From: Epithemia pelagica
Taxonomy: Eukaryota > Bacillariophyta > Bacillariophyceae > Surirellales > Surirellaceae
Assembly (NCBI GenBank): GCA_946965045.2
Contig: OX337229.1
Location: forward strand, 3,038,001 to 3,102,000
Reading direction: 5' to 3'
DNA: 64,000 bases
Shown here: positions 9,915 through 20,820 of the stretch, piece after piece
Layout: each line of letters opens with the position of its first letter
Numbering within the stretch: position 1 is the first letter of the stretch
Position numbers and translations under genes: made by a program
The notes under the pieces: model-generated
Database searches by the model: none
Seen by the model: only the letters and a program-made list of their open reading frames with translations
What the model was told of the DNA's origin: nothing

Positions 9915-11957
9915 TTATCCCGATCCACACATGCAACAACTGCACGTTTCGGGTGTACACGTGGCTCGGACATCTTGGAGGGATTCCAAGGCACAAAACT
10001 CGTTGGAAATGGATCGATTCAATTGGGTGCCCACGACATTGAGGGTTTGCAGGTTGGTCAATTGGACAAATTCGCTCGGCAAGCTGCCCGTGACGGCCGA
10101 TCCCTGCAAATACAGGCCCAATAAGGAATTGGACAAGCGGGCCAATTCCGTGGGAATCGTCCCGTGCAAACCCGTCAAGAATTGCAAATCCAACACTTGG
10201 AGACGGGTCAACCGACCCAATTCGGTGGGAATGGTGGACTGCAATCGATTCGTGGACAAGGACAAGAACTGCAAGTCGGCCAAATTCCCCAATTCCGTGG
10301 GAATGGTCCCCACCAATCCCGACGACGCATCATCGTCGGATCCACCAAGATTCAAGGATTGCAAGGTGGTACAGGCTCCAATCGAGGTGGGAATCGTGCC
10401 TTGAAACTGGCTAAAGCCGGCACTCAAGGTGGTCAAGTGAGTCAAGTGCGTCAAGGTATCCGGCAAGGATCCCGTGCAGGACGTCCCACCCACTTGAAAG
10501 ACGGCCAATTGCGGCCAATGGGCCAACAAACGAAAGGCATTGCCCACCAAATGTTCATTGGAGGACAAATCCAAGTGCTCCAAGTGGACCAATTGATCCA
10601 AGGCCCCCTTTGACACATTATTATAATTGCCAGTCGTTGGATTCCAAGGGACGGCTTTTTGCAACCAATTGCTGCTCAAATCCAACCGTTTCAATCCGGT
10701 CCATTGTCCCACGGTACCAAAGTCCACGTGGGACAAGCGATTAAAGGACACATCGAGTGAGGTCAAGGCTGGCAAGTGGGCCCATGCCGATGGAATGGAT
10801 CCCTGGAGGGCATGGCTGGCCAAGCCCAATTCTTGCAAGTGGTGCAAGGTAGCCACTATGGAGGGCAAGGTGCCCACAATGGAAACGCCGGAATCGTCCC
10901 GATTCAAGGCGAGAGATGTGACTTGTTGATGCTCGTTGCACCCAATTCCCACCCAATCGCATTCGTGTTCCGGTGCCGCCAAGACTTGGGGTGATTCTTC
11001 TTGTGGTTGCTCTGGTTGCTCGGGTTGTGTCGTTGTTGTTGTCGTTGTCCAGGAATTGGAAGTATGATGGGGTTTCAAGGCATGACGACTAGTGGCACTG
11101 AGCCATCCATCGCGGGGTAACAAGACCCAGTGCGGACCAGACCATTCAAAATACAAGGTGGCCAAGGTAAAGCGTTGCAGCACGACATCATGATCGTCGT
11201 CCCACTCTGGTTCATTGTCGTCCTCCACAATGGTGTGAAACAAGGACTGTCGCAAGGGATCATCCAACACCATCCATTGCAAGGCATGCCACATGGGAGA
11301 TCCGGGTGTAAACCACAAGGCCGTGTCGGCGGCGACTGTACTAGCAGTACCATTGGCCAAGAAGGAAGCATTCGTAGTACCGTCCCCGAGTATCCCACCA
11401 TGGACTTGGTGCACGACATGGTTGCGCAAGCGCAACCAATACGCTTGTGTTTCCGACCGACTCAGAACTTGGTCCACAGACGACTCGGTGGTAGTTTGAT
11501 GATGCTGCGAAACAATGAGGAGGGACACGCCAATCACCAATGTCACGAGACTGGTACAAAACTGCAAGGCAACCGTACACGGAAAGGACTGTTTGCTTTT
11601 GCGACTGGAAAACCACCACCACCAACAGCAACACGCCGCGTCGTCCGCATCATCATCATCATTCTGCAAACACAAGACACCACTGTGTCGAGAGCCCGAG
11701 GCCGACTGCGACGGAGGAGCAAGATCCACCGTGGTCGTGGTCGTCGTCGTTGTAGGAGTACCGTCGGGAATGCGAGTCACTGTGGCCGTCGCCGTGAGCG
11801 GAGCCGGTGGTGCTTGTTCGGGTGTGGGAGGCACGGAACCCGAGGACGGTGTAGCAGCAGCAGCAGCAGGTCCTTCGTCCCCCACGACCGCGGGAGAAGA
11901 CGACGACAATGGTGGGGGTGGTTCCAGACGAGCCATGGTGGCTGGCATCATATCCAT
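9915..11957 (-). CDS. Membrane-anchored leucine-rich-repeat protein
   Basis: Single exon, 680 aa from the ATG at 11957 (the frame extends upstream to a TTG, not used). Residues 1-115 are disordered and P/S/T-rich. A Cys/Trp cluster (CCCWWWWF near 110) and basic residues precede one transmembrane helix, about 128-150. A loop follows that includes a CDWVGIGC motif, the Cys-pair cap seen before plant-type extracellular LRRs. From about residue 345 come plant-type LRRs with the LxGxIPxxLxxLxxLxxLxL pattern, for instance GTIPTELGNLADLQFLSLS. The C-terminus is Cys-rich. There is no kinase domain. The layout suggests a type II plasma-membrane protein with an external LRR surface; the ligand is unknown. 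Confidence 0.82.
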   Translation of the reverse strand: MDMMPATMARLEPPPPLSSSSPAVVGDEGPAAAAATPSSGSVPPTPEQAPPAPLTATATVTRIPDGTPTTTTTTTTVDLAPPSQSASGSRHSGVLCLQNDDDDADDAACCCWWWWFSSRKSKQSFPCTVALQFCTSLVTLVIGVSLLIVSQHHQTTTESSVDQVLSRSETQAYWLRLRNHVVHQVHGGILGDGTTNASFLANGTASTVAADTALWFTPGSPMWHALQWMVLDDPLRQSLFHTIVEDDNEPEWDDDHDVVLQRFTLATLYFEWSGPHWVLLPRDGWLSATSRHALKPHHTSNSWTTTTTTTQPEQPEQPQEESPQVLAAPEHECDWVGIGCNEHQQVTSLALNRDDSGVSIVGTLPSIVATLHHLQELGLASHALQGSIPSAWAHLPALTSLDVSFNRLSHVDFGTVGQWTGLKRLDLSSNWLQKAVPWNPTTGNYNNVSKGALDQLVHLEHLDLSSNEHLVGNAFRLLAHWPQLAVFQVGGTSCTGSLPDTLTHLTHLTTLSAGFSQFQGTIPTSIGACTTLQSLNLGGSDDDASSGLVGTIPTELGNLADLQFLSLSTNRLQSTIPTELGRLTRLQVLDLQFLTGLHGTIPTELARLSNSLLGLYLQGSAVTGSLPSEFVQLTNLQTLNVVGTQLNRSISNEFCALESLQDVRATCTPETCSCCMCGSG

Positions 11958-13117
11958 GGTGGCAAAACAAAACGACAATCTAAAATCCCAAGAGCTCTCT
12001 TTGGGGAATTTATAATGAATGAATGAATGAATTGGTTGGTTGGTTTGGGGAACGTTTCTGGTTTGTCGTTTCTCTACGAATAGGACACTGTGTGTGTAGT
12101 ACCCCTACTGGTACTGCTGGTCCCACACGCGCATGGTTTCTGTAGGAGAAACTGATCGTTGTTGTTTTGACTCCCACCATCCTGATCCTTCTTCTTCTTC
12201 TTCTTCCACACTGACCCCCCACAAAATTTTGACTCCCACACGAATACAAATACATGGTCCTACTAGGTTGTATATTGTAGCGCAGTGCTTCCTGCTCTTG
12301 CGTTTCATTTGGCATTGTGTTTGCCGGGCAGAATCTTTCTGTTTTCATCTCTCTTTCATTGGCCTAAAGAAGCATGACACAGAAAGAAGCAGCCTTGCAC
12401 AATTGCGAGGTTTGTCCTATGGCCCTATGAATAGAAATCGAGGAAGAGACCCAAAAAATGGATGCTGTGTTGTTTGTGGCAGAAGACGCCTGCGCCTGCG
12501 CGCGGTGGCATCCGTCGTCATCCCCCAAATGCCACCGCGCTTCTTGCTTGTTGGGGGAAACCCCAAACGTGGAGGATGATCCGGCGCTAAAGAATTCCGT
12601 TGCAAAGAATAGCCCCTCTCCGTTGCCCCTAATTCGACAAGACTCTCTTGCGTACTTAGAAGAACCTGTGACCACTTGGCGATGGGAGGAATCGCTGCGC
12701 CGCTCACAAACTCTCTCTTTCTCTCTCTTGCTGCGAGCGACAGGATACCCACAAGGGCAGGCGATGGACAACAGCAGGGGAACCCATCAACACTAGCTAT
12801 TTGTAGAGCTAATGATTACATTGTACTGTCCAATCGCTCCAAAAGTGTGCCAGCGACAGTCTTCTTGGGTTCAACAATAAAAAAAGAGAACCACCAGCGG
12901 GGCATTGGATGATCCCCAACAGTTCTCGAGCTCTCTAGAGTAGCATCAATTGCAAGAAGAGTGAGCCGCCACTCTGGACCGAACTCCAACATCACCACTG
13001 GAACAACAACAAAACCAGAAACACACCTGTGTCGTTGTTGTTGTGGGTATATATCCTTGATGGAATCGGTCTTGTATACAACAACAACAACAGAATAGAA
13101 TCCATCCATCGGGTGCC
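11958..13117. other. Divergent promoter region
   Basis: 1.16 kb between the start codons of the LRR gene and the secreted repeat protein. CT/GA-rich tracts are common, and a TATA-like TATATA lies near 13048, about 70 bp before the ATG at 13118. Open frames here are not convincing. Confidence 0.4.
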
Positions 13118-16100
13118 ATGCGCACAAGAATACCACAATGGCTCCGGGCCGTACTACTATGGCATCTTGTATGGGGTACAACCTGTACTACTCCCGACCA
13201 CAAGAACGATAGTGACAAGCACGAAATAATGAAATCCCAACAACTACGGGGTGGACGACGAACCTTGAAGCTGGACGACGAAGCCTTTTGGAACAACTTT
13301 CTCACCGATTTCTTTGGTACCGACGACAACAGCAAACAACAACCAGGTGGTGGTTCCAAATTCTCACTCCCACCCACTCCGGCACCCACTACTCCCTCGG
13401 AGAGGCCCAGTGTCGTCCCATCCATTTCCCCGTCCTCCAATCCGACCAACCGTCCGTCGCAAGTGCCCTCGGATGTTCCCAGCATACGGCCCTCCTTCAC
13501 TCCGTCTGTGCCACCAACCAATTTTCCGTCGCTACAGCCTTCGAATCCTCCATCGATGGTACCGTCCGGGACACCATCTACCGTTCCCTCCACAAGTCCT
13601 TCCCGCCAACCCAGCAACACTCCCACTATTTCGGCAAATCCCTCCACCAGTCCTTCCAGCCAACCCAGCAACACTCCCACCATCTCGGCAAGTCCCAGTG
13701 TGTCTTCCCAACCGACCATCGCCGTATTGCCCAATTGTGAACCATTGGATCAAACATTTGAAAGCATCCGGGGTCAAAACATGGCGGGCCGAATCCAACG
13801 AAGCCCCGTACCAATCCCCGTCACGTGCGATCAACCACGACCCTTCCCAGGTACATTTGGTGCCTCACGAAGATTCTTTAATATTATTGGTCCCTTTGTC
13901 AATGACAGTCCCAATGAAAGATGTGCTACCTTGGTGTGGGACTACGGCACTTGTTGGAGACCTGGTATCGACGACCAAGGCGTGGAATTCGAAGATGTGC
14001 TAGTTCATCCGTCTGGTACGAACAACAATGATACTTTCCTCTTATACAGTTGCATCGTGCCATGGGACCTCTCACAGAATGATATATTTTGTTTTTCTTT
14101 CAGTGTACAACACTTCCTCTTTTGACCGGAACGACTTGTCCATTGGCTACATCAGTACTAGTGCCACAAGTGAAGTGGCGAACTTTAGTTTCGTGCTGGG
14201 TCCTCGTCAACGGTTTGACTTTGTCGCTCAGGGGGTTGTGCCAATCACTTCAGGTCTAGGCGGTGGTGTCCTGGGATGCCAGTACTCGATTGCGATTCTC
14301 TTTGATGAATGCTTTACCGACACTCCCACGGCCTTGCCTTCCTCTACACCAAATGCGTCGCCTTCCACTTCGCCTTCCACTTCGGTGGCTCCGTCCGTGA
14401 GTCCGACGGACTTTATCTGTTTGGCCGAATGTGACTTTGCCAATGCGACAATCACAGAATCCTCTCCCACGTCGAATGGTGCGGTTCTTATCACCAGTGA
14501 AGTAAGCACTTGTACTGAGGAGAAGGTGTTCCCCGGCATTGTGAACCAAGGCGGGGAAATTCCATATGAACGTATTGGACCGTTCTGTAACGAATCGCCC
14601 CAAGAAGCATGTGCCATTGTGAATATTGACTTTTCCGCTTGCCAACAGCCATCTGGGCTTCCTCTTGCACATGTCGTTGCGTATTCGTCATTCAATCCGG
14701 CCAATGTGTCACAAAATTATCTTGGAGATGGACAGCTGTCGAGCAACTTTGAGATTCCCTTGCAGTCCCAAGAGAAATTCTTTTTGGTTGGCTTCTTTTC
14801 AATCCAACTGAATCAAACGCTCCTCCCATGTACGTTCAGCGTATCGGTCGACTTTGGGCAGTGCACTCCATCAGAAGCCCCTTCATCCGTGCCGTCATTG
14901 ATTCCGTCGGAAGCACCAAGCATTGTGCCCACTCAGAGACAGATACCTACATTTTTGCCAAATTGTGAAACTCTTCCACAAATATTCACCAGAGTTACTG
15001 GTCAAAACATGGATGGCCGTCTTGAACGGAACGACACAATGCCCAGCAATTGCGATGGACCACGACCCTTCCCTGGTGTAATAGGTACCGAACCACGATT
15101 TTTCAACCTCGTTGGTCCTTTTGTCAATGACAGTCCTAATGAGAGATGTGCTACCTTGGTGTGGAACTTTGGTACTTGTACGAGACCTGCCGTGCCACCA
15201 GAGACGGGATTCGATGTGCTAGTTCATCCTTCTGGTAGGTCTTACTACGATACCTCACATGGTGTATGGAACACGGCACTCTCACAAAATGGCATGTTTT
15301 TGCTTTTCAGTGTATACGTCGTTTGACCCTGACGATTTATCCTCTGGGTATATCAGTGACAGTGGCAGCAGTGATGCAGCCAACTTCAGCTTTTTGGTTC
15401 GTGGCGGAGAACAGTTCTTGTTTGTGGCTCAAGCGGTTGAGGCGATTGAAAACGATCTGGGTGGTGGTGTCCTTGGGTGCCAGTACTCGATTGCTGTCCT
15501 CTTTGACGATTGTGTCACGGACGCACCAACTGCGTTACCTACGGCCGTCCCAACATCGCCTCCCACTTTGAGTCCGACAAATGTTCCCACCTGTTCAACA
15601 ATCGAGTCGACATTTGCAAACAATAGTGAAACAACAACTGGTAGGATTCGTCGGAGTTCTGTAGTTTCCACTTGCGAGAACAACAAGCAATTCCCGGGAA
15701 CCATATTCTCAACTCCATTCTTGTTCAATGTCATTGGTCCCTTTGTCAACACCGACGCCGAAGCACAGTGTGTTACAATAGAATGGGATCAAGGAACTTG
15801 TACAGCAAATGGTGAAATTCTTCTGCAGCCAATGGTAAGTCGACCAACCGAGATATCTTGTATCAATGAACAAGCTGCAGAGCTCACAGACTACAATCGA
15901 TACAGGCCTATACGCAGTTTGACCCATCCAATCAGGCATCGGGCTATCTGGGAGACGGAGGCTTGGGAGAAGAAGGGGCCTTCAGTTTCTTTGTTCCGCC
16001 ACAAACTGAGTTTGTTTTTGTAGCTCAGGAAGCCCAACCTTCTGGGGCTTCCCAGCCAGGTTTGGCAGTTGGGTGTTCATATTCAATAAGGGTTCTGTTG

Positions 16101-16328
16101 GATTGTCCCGATATCAATTCTTCAACAGCGGGGGGATTTACACAGAGCTCGGTTCAGACAATTTCAGGCCCCACTTCTTGTACGGGGAATAATTGTGACG
16201 CTTTCAACAAGGCTTTAGCTCTGAAGGTGAACCCATCTCCAGATGCAAATGCGAAAAGGTCTTCTTATTTTAATTCATATCGATCGGCTAATCCGGCCCT
16301 CAGAAGGCATTCGGATCCCGGTAACTGA
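13118..16328 (+). CDS. Secreted PSxxPS-repeat protein with four tandem Cys-containing domains
   Basis: Four exons: 13118-14015, 14104-15234, 15311-15834, 15906-16328; introns of 88, 76 and 71 bp (donors GTACGA, GTAGGT, GTAAGT). Product 991 aa. A signal peptide (MRTRIPQWLRAVLLWHLVW) is followed by a low-complexity linker of PSxxPSxxPS type, about residues 85-205. Four copies of one domain follow, about 150-200 aa each, joined by shorter P/S/T linkers. Each has the core IGPFVNDSPNERCATLVW or a variant, a central GTC, an aromatic SFDPxDLSSGYI block, and all but the second end near GCQYSIAxLFDxC. Copies 1 and 3 are most alike. The spacing resembles PPC-type beta-sandwiches, but that is inference. 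PSxxPS linkers are common in diatom secreted and cell-surface proteins. Confidence 0.85.
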
Positions 16329-16649
16329 ACAGGCACTTGCACCAACTGGGTGTGCCTTTGTAATTCATAACGACATGTACTCACTTCATTATTTGCGCAA
16401 CGTATCGAAATTCAACTCACCCAATAGATTCATATTTCAGCTCTGGGTCAGTGAAGAACGAAAAAAACTCAACTCAACATCTTCACGTTCTTGGGATCAG
16501 CAGTTAAACATATAGAGTTGGAGGATTCTTTTAGAGAAGAATAATCAATACTCCTACTTCTAACCTTACTACTACCACAGCTAGGAGTAGCTATCAGACT
16601 TCTAGGAGTATGAGCAGAAGACGCAGACCCGGATATACCGGAAAATGCT
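16329..16649. other. Intergenic region with two CTAGGAGTA copies
   Basis: Short spacer between two plus-strand genes. CTAGGAGTA occurs at 16581-16589 and 16602-16610, and a related TACTCCTAC at 16549-16557. No gene is seen. Confidence 0.45.
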
Positions 16650-18300
16650 ATGACTAGTACTGCCCAATGGGCGTTGAGAGTCTATCTCGACCATGTGCAT
16701 TGTTCTGGATCGGACGAAATAGGGAATGTTCTCCCACCATCGACCATACAACTACCTGAGACTTCTGAAACTTCTATCTTGATTGAGATGCAAGAGGTTC
16801 CGAAAGTGCTTTGTCTCGGGGTTTCATATCCTTGCTTGAAGTCAACGGTCGAACGCAAAGGCATTGGATTCGACCGCCAAAGCGGTCCGATACCGTCGGA
16901 CGCTGAGTTTCCAACTCCAGCCACAGGACCAGCACAGCACAACACGACTAGAAAGTACAAGACAGAAAACAAAGTTGGATTGAGTCCAAAAAATGGTGCG
17001 GTCTCCGAAATGATGGAGCACTGCAATGGCAGAAAGCGTTCATATGTTGAGTTTCGTGATTCGATTGACGCTGTATTGGATTTTGTCAAGCGCAGCTGCA
17101 TCACAGCCATGGATGGCCGTGATCTTGTGCGTTGCTTAGCAACTGAGAATCACTGCTCTGTCCATGTGTACACCGTGTCTCAAGAAGATGGAGCTGTGTA
17201 CGACCAGAGGCGACATATGTGGGCAAATTTCAATCGTCCTTCTTTTGTTCGTTCATTGCAGAAGAAATTCCATGAAATGACGTTTGACCAAGTCATTTTA
17301 GACTATTACTGGATTCCATGTGGGTGGGATGTTACTCACTGGAGGTCGCATTTGTTTGAGTATACTTTGGTACATCTAGCTCGATACGATGTTCTGAGAC
17401 GACCGAAAGAACAGCAGCCGATTGACAAAAATAATTTTCATGGAAAAGGATCCGATCGAATCAAGACAGGAGTTGTATATTTACCGTTTTGCTTCCATTG
17501 CTTTAAAGAAGTAATTGCGCATATTGACTGCTTGAGAGAGTACTACGATATATCGTTTCTGCGGAAAGGTGACTTGGAAGAAATCACTCTCTGGTCTGGA
17601 ACACAGCAAATTGAAGCTGAGTCTATGCGTAAGTTTTCTTTGTTCCCTTGCTAGTGGATTGCCGCTGTTGGACTCATTGTTGTATGCGTCTCCGCTGTTT
17701 CACATAACAAAAGAGGGCATTCTTGGTAAACGACGCGATCAAGAGGAGATATACTGCTCGTTTGGTCCATGTGATGTTCGTGAGGCATTTGAGGATCCCC
17801 GAGTTTCTAAAGAAAACTTGGTTGAGATTGCTCGCCGATTAAAGGATTTTTCATCAATTCGTTTTATCGAGCTGAGGCGGCTGACTAACAATCAATCGAA
17901 GGGACAGATCCGCGGTCTATCGCTCCCTAACGACATCGATCACAGCTTTGACAATGTCGTGCCATTGAAAACACCTGCAAATTCAAACAGAAAACAGTCT
18001 TCTCCAATTGTTTCCTCGGGATCAGCGTCTTGCCTTACCCCCAGCCTAAAAGGCCGTCAAAGGGCAAATGTTGTGAGTCCAAGTCCTCTTCACGTCAGCT
18101 CATCGCCTTACCGAACAAGGTCTGCCGCAAGACGAGAAAGAGAAGCTCGCTTGGTCTCCATCTCCTCCAGTCCAAAATGCCGCAAGCGACTTTGGGAAAG
18201 TGCAGAAAATCGTCCCAGTGAAAGTCACAACAGGCGTAGCTCGGCTGGATCACAACAGGTTCGACGAAAACGCAGAAGAGTGTCGACAATATCATCATAA
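16650..18300 (+). CDS. Orphan nuclear-type protein with basic C-terminus
   Basis: Two reading frames joined by a probable intron. Exon 1 is 16650-17628 and ends before GTAAGT. The frame resumes +1 in the second part, so a 26-bp intron ending at the nearby TAG (17654) would break the frame. The best fit to frame and donor is an intron 17629-17713 and exon 2 17714-18300, giving 521 aa; a 34-bp GTCTAT...CTAG intron (17621-17654) also keeps frame. The first part has a folded block around residues 125-260 (SCITAMDGRDLVRCLATENH, then DQVILDYYWIPCGWDVTHW). The last 100 residues are Ser/Arg-rich and end RRKRRRVSTISS, a likely nuclear localisation signal. No known domain was recognised. Confidence 0.6.
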
Positions 18301-18525
18301 GTAGGCGAATCTCCAAACGATAATGCTATCAAATGAATAAGACTGGGATTTTCGTCCTCTCATTCATAGAAAGTGTCATATAGTGCTATGTACACAAGTT
18401 ACCAGTTTCTATTGTGTTACAAACAACAACAGTTTCAATTCCGATCTCCAATCCAGTGAACCAGACATTAATATTGAAACAACCATCCTTCTCCGGCTCT
18501 TCCGCATGAAAAGCACAAGTAGTCA

Positions 18526-19608
18526 CTATCCGAATGATTCATTGTCTTCGTCCGCGGAGTTCTTCCGCTCACCACGAATCTTCCCTGTTGTCTTCGATGA
18601 CCGCCGTCCGGTATTTCCAGAAGGTTCTTCGTCCTCCGTATCGCTGGGAGGCGTCAATGACGCACTGTGTGCTGACTCGTGAGAAGATTCGTTGTGCAAT
18701 GATCTTCTTCGCGATGAGCGACTTGTGTTCATTTGGCACCCAGTGGAGCTTCGCCTTGAAGTCCGCATAGGGTCCTTGCCCGACGATAGTCGTTTGGAAT
18801 GACTACTTGAGCTTAATTTTGAATGACTGCTGGATCCCAGTTTTGAATGGTTGCTTCCACTGATTTTCTTTGACTTATCAGCAGCCTCGGAATCCGGTGA
18901 GCGAACTGGCGCAAAATCCCCCGTTGAACTTCGGCGCATGCCCCGTTTTCTCTCCTTCTCCTTGGTATTGACTTCTGGGGTTTCCTCTTCCACCAAACTC
19001 TTAAGATTTCCGGTAGAACTGCGTCGTGAAAGGCCTCGTTTGGGGGGGATTCGTTTTGGAGGAGAGTCTTCTTTAGACTCGCTTTGCTTTTTTGAACGGG
19101 GTCCTCGCCTCGACCCAGTAGCACGGGGATTCTCGTGCGCGCTCTTGGAAAGGCCATCTGAAAACGTGCGAGCTGACTCTGCACGACGCAGTCTCCTTTC
19201 TGGTTTTTTGTTCGAGTCTGCCCCAGCGGTAAATGAATTTCCTCTCCCTCCATTTTGCACGCTTGCCCTTCGACTACTCCTCTTTGGAATCGATTTTTCC
19301 GAAGGCTTACCACCGAAAGCCATCATTATCGCGTCTTCTCCTGAGCCAAACCCATCGTCTGCTGGATTGGACTGAAGTGGCGATTTCTTGAACTGTTTCT
19401 CCATAGGGTCACTGTTATTGAACGAAATCCCAAAATCATTGGACCGTTTGTCATCTGCTGGATCCGGACTACCAAACTCTTTGAAAAACGTGGGAGGTTT
19501 GTACTCGCCTTCATCTGGAAACAGACTTGCATCATCGGAAGCTGATGCCAGCAGTCGACGCGAATCGTCGGATTTCTCAAAAACTTTTAACAGTGAAACT
19601 CGCACCAT
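18526..19608 (-). CDS. Orphan basic Ser/Arg-rich protein with RRSSTG motifs
   Basis: Single exon, 360 aa from the ATG at 19608. The N-terminus (MVRVSLLKVFEKSDDS) and an acidic stretch with FFKEFGSPDP precede a basic, mostly disordered body. RRSSTG occurs three times (RRSSTGNLK, RRSSTGDFA, RRSSTGCQM), along with other RRxS sites and a HSKLSSSSHSKL repeat near residues 255-275. Such RRxS sites are good targets for basophilic kinases of the AGC/CaMK type, though no substrate role is shown. It is the first of a run of four minus-strand genes of similar style. Confidence 0.65.
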   Translation of the reverse strand: MVRVSLLKVFEKSDDSRRLLASASDDASLFPDEGEYKPPTFFKEFGSPDPADDKRSNDFGISFNNSDPMEKQFKKSPLQSNPADDGFGSGEDAIMMAFGGKPSEKSIPKRSSRRASVQNGGRGNSFTAGADSNKKPERRLRRAESARTFSDGLSKSAHENPRATGSRRGPRSKKQSESKEDSPPKRIPPKRGLSRRSSTGNLKSLVEEETPEVNTKEKERKRGMRRSSTGDFAPVRSPDSEAADKSKKISGSNHSKLGSSSHSKLSSSSHSKRLSSGKDPMRTSRRSSTGCQMNTSRSSRRRSLHNESSHESAHSASLTPPSDTEDEEPSGNTGRRSSKTTGKIRGERKNSADEDNESFG

Positions 19609-20593
19609 GGTCTAGTATCATGGATCTGTGATGGTGCTGGTTCGGACGCAGAACAATGTTTTTAACAACACACAGTATGTGAGCCTGAAAAGGCCCAATA
19701 AACTACGATTTTTCAAGCACATGATTCGGTTGGATATAATTGCCCTTTGAAACACCAATACAATCTACCAGAGTATCAAGGGGGCAGGGGAGGTAGCTCG
19801 TAGACGTAAACTATTTTTCAAGTAGAGCGTGAGATAGTCTTAAGTCTTAATTTTCTCGTATTTGTACCACAAAAACATACGAGTACTCGTTAGGTTACCT
19901 CGTACCTCGTACTCGTACCCTCGAGTTCTACCAGTAGCTAATAGCTACGAGTATTCGTAGTAGAGCTACCAGCTACGGGACATTCATCAATCATCACTAG
20001 GAGTACCACCTACCACTACCTCTCTAGACGGAGGTCTGAGGTCTGAGTACTCGTACCTCCTACCTGCCACTACCACCTAGGAGTACCAAACATCCCTAAG
20101 GTTATCTCCACCAGCTGCAGGTCGGCCTGAAACATAAAAACATAATGTTGTTGTATTATTGTTAATCGTGAACTCAACCTCACACAACCCCGCCAACTAC
20201 GAACTACGAGTAATCTCCCCGCACTGAACACCCAATAGTGATCGGTTGGCTAGAAGCGCAGGGGCACCTGAGGATTGTAGCCAAAGCTGTTCGAGAAGTC
20301 TCCAGTGACATGTGACATTGAAATTTGGAATTGATTTTTCCGTCCCCGTTCGTTAAAAACAAGAATTTTGAACACAGCATTACATCCAAGCGGTAAGGAA
20401 ATGTCTTTCGATGAACAAAGTAGCTAAGGAGACTGTTTCCTCTGCAGCAAGATGATGAATATGGGGGATGAGGATTGAGTCGTTATTACCAGCAGGTTGA
20501 GATTTGAGATGACCGAAAGACAAGCTATCAAAATGTCCCCATCGGAAGCAGATTAGTCCGTCCGAAGACACGCCAGCCTGCGCATTAGCGAGC

Positions 20594-20820
20594 GGGAAGT
20601 AGAACACTAACTCCATACCTGACTGTGTAGGTAGTTCGTCTCACATTTTTATACTACAGTAGGAATTTTTTGTACGACCGGGAAGTAGTTTCGTGCGAGT
20701 CGCGCGGTTTCCCTCTCGTGTGTGACACTTGTGTGACACTTGTGTGACACTTTGTGACATGGCTTCCAGGAATTTCTCACTACCTACACAGCTTGATAGG
20801 GAGTAAGTTTACTACTTCCC
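20594..20820. repeat. Foldback element, candidate MITE
   Basis: Two 42-bp arms in inverted orientation, 20594-20635 and 20779-20820. Aligned by eye they match at 34 of 42 positions, including a perfect 13-bp inner end (CTGTGTAGGTAGT) and a perfect 9-bp outer end (GGGAAGTAG). The 143-bp loop contains the TGTGACACT tandem and a further GGGAAGTAG near 20682. There is no coding capacity. It fits a MITE or solo foldback; no target-site duplication was confirmed. Confidence 0.55.
20720..20760. repeat. Short tandem repeat of TGTGACACT
   Basis: Roughly three to four units of TGTGACACTTG in a row, the last degenerate (TTTGTGACAT). It lies inside the loop of the foldback element. Confidence 0.6.

Noticed and set aside
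17629-17654. A 26-bp intron with GTAAGT donor and CTAG acceptor
   Set aside because: Removing it leads out of frame to an early stop, and such a short intron would be exceptional.
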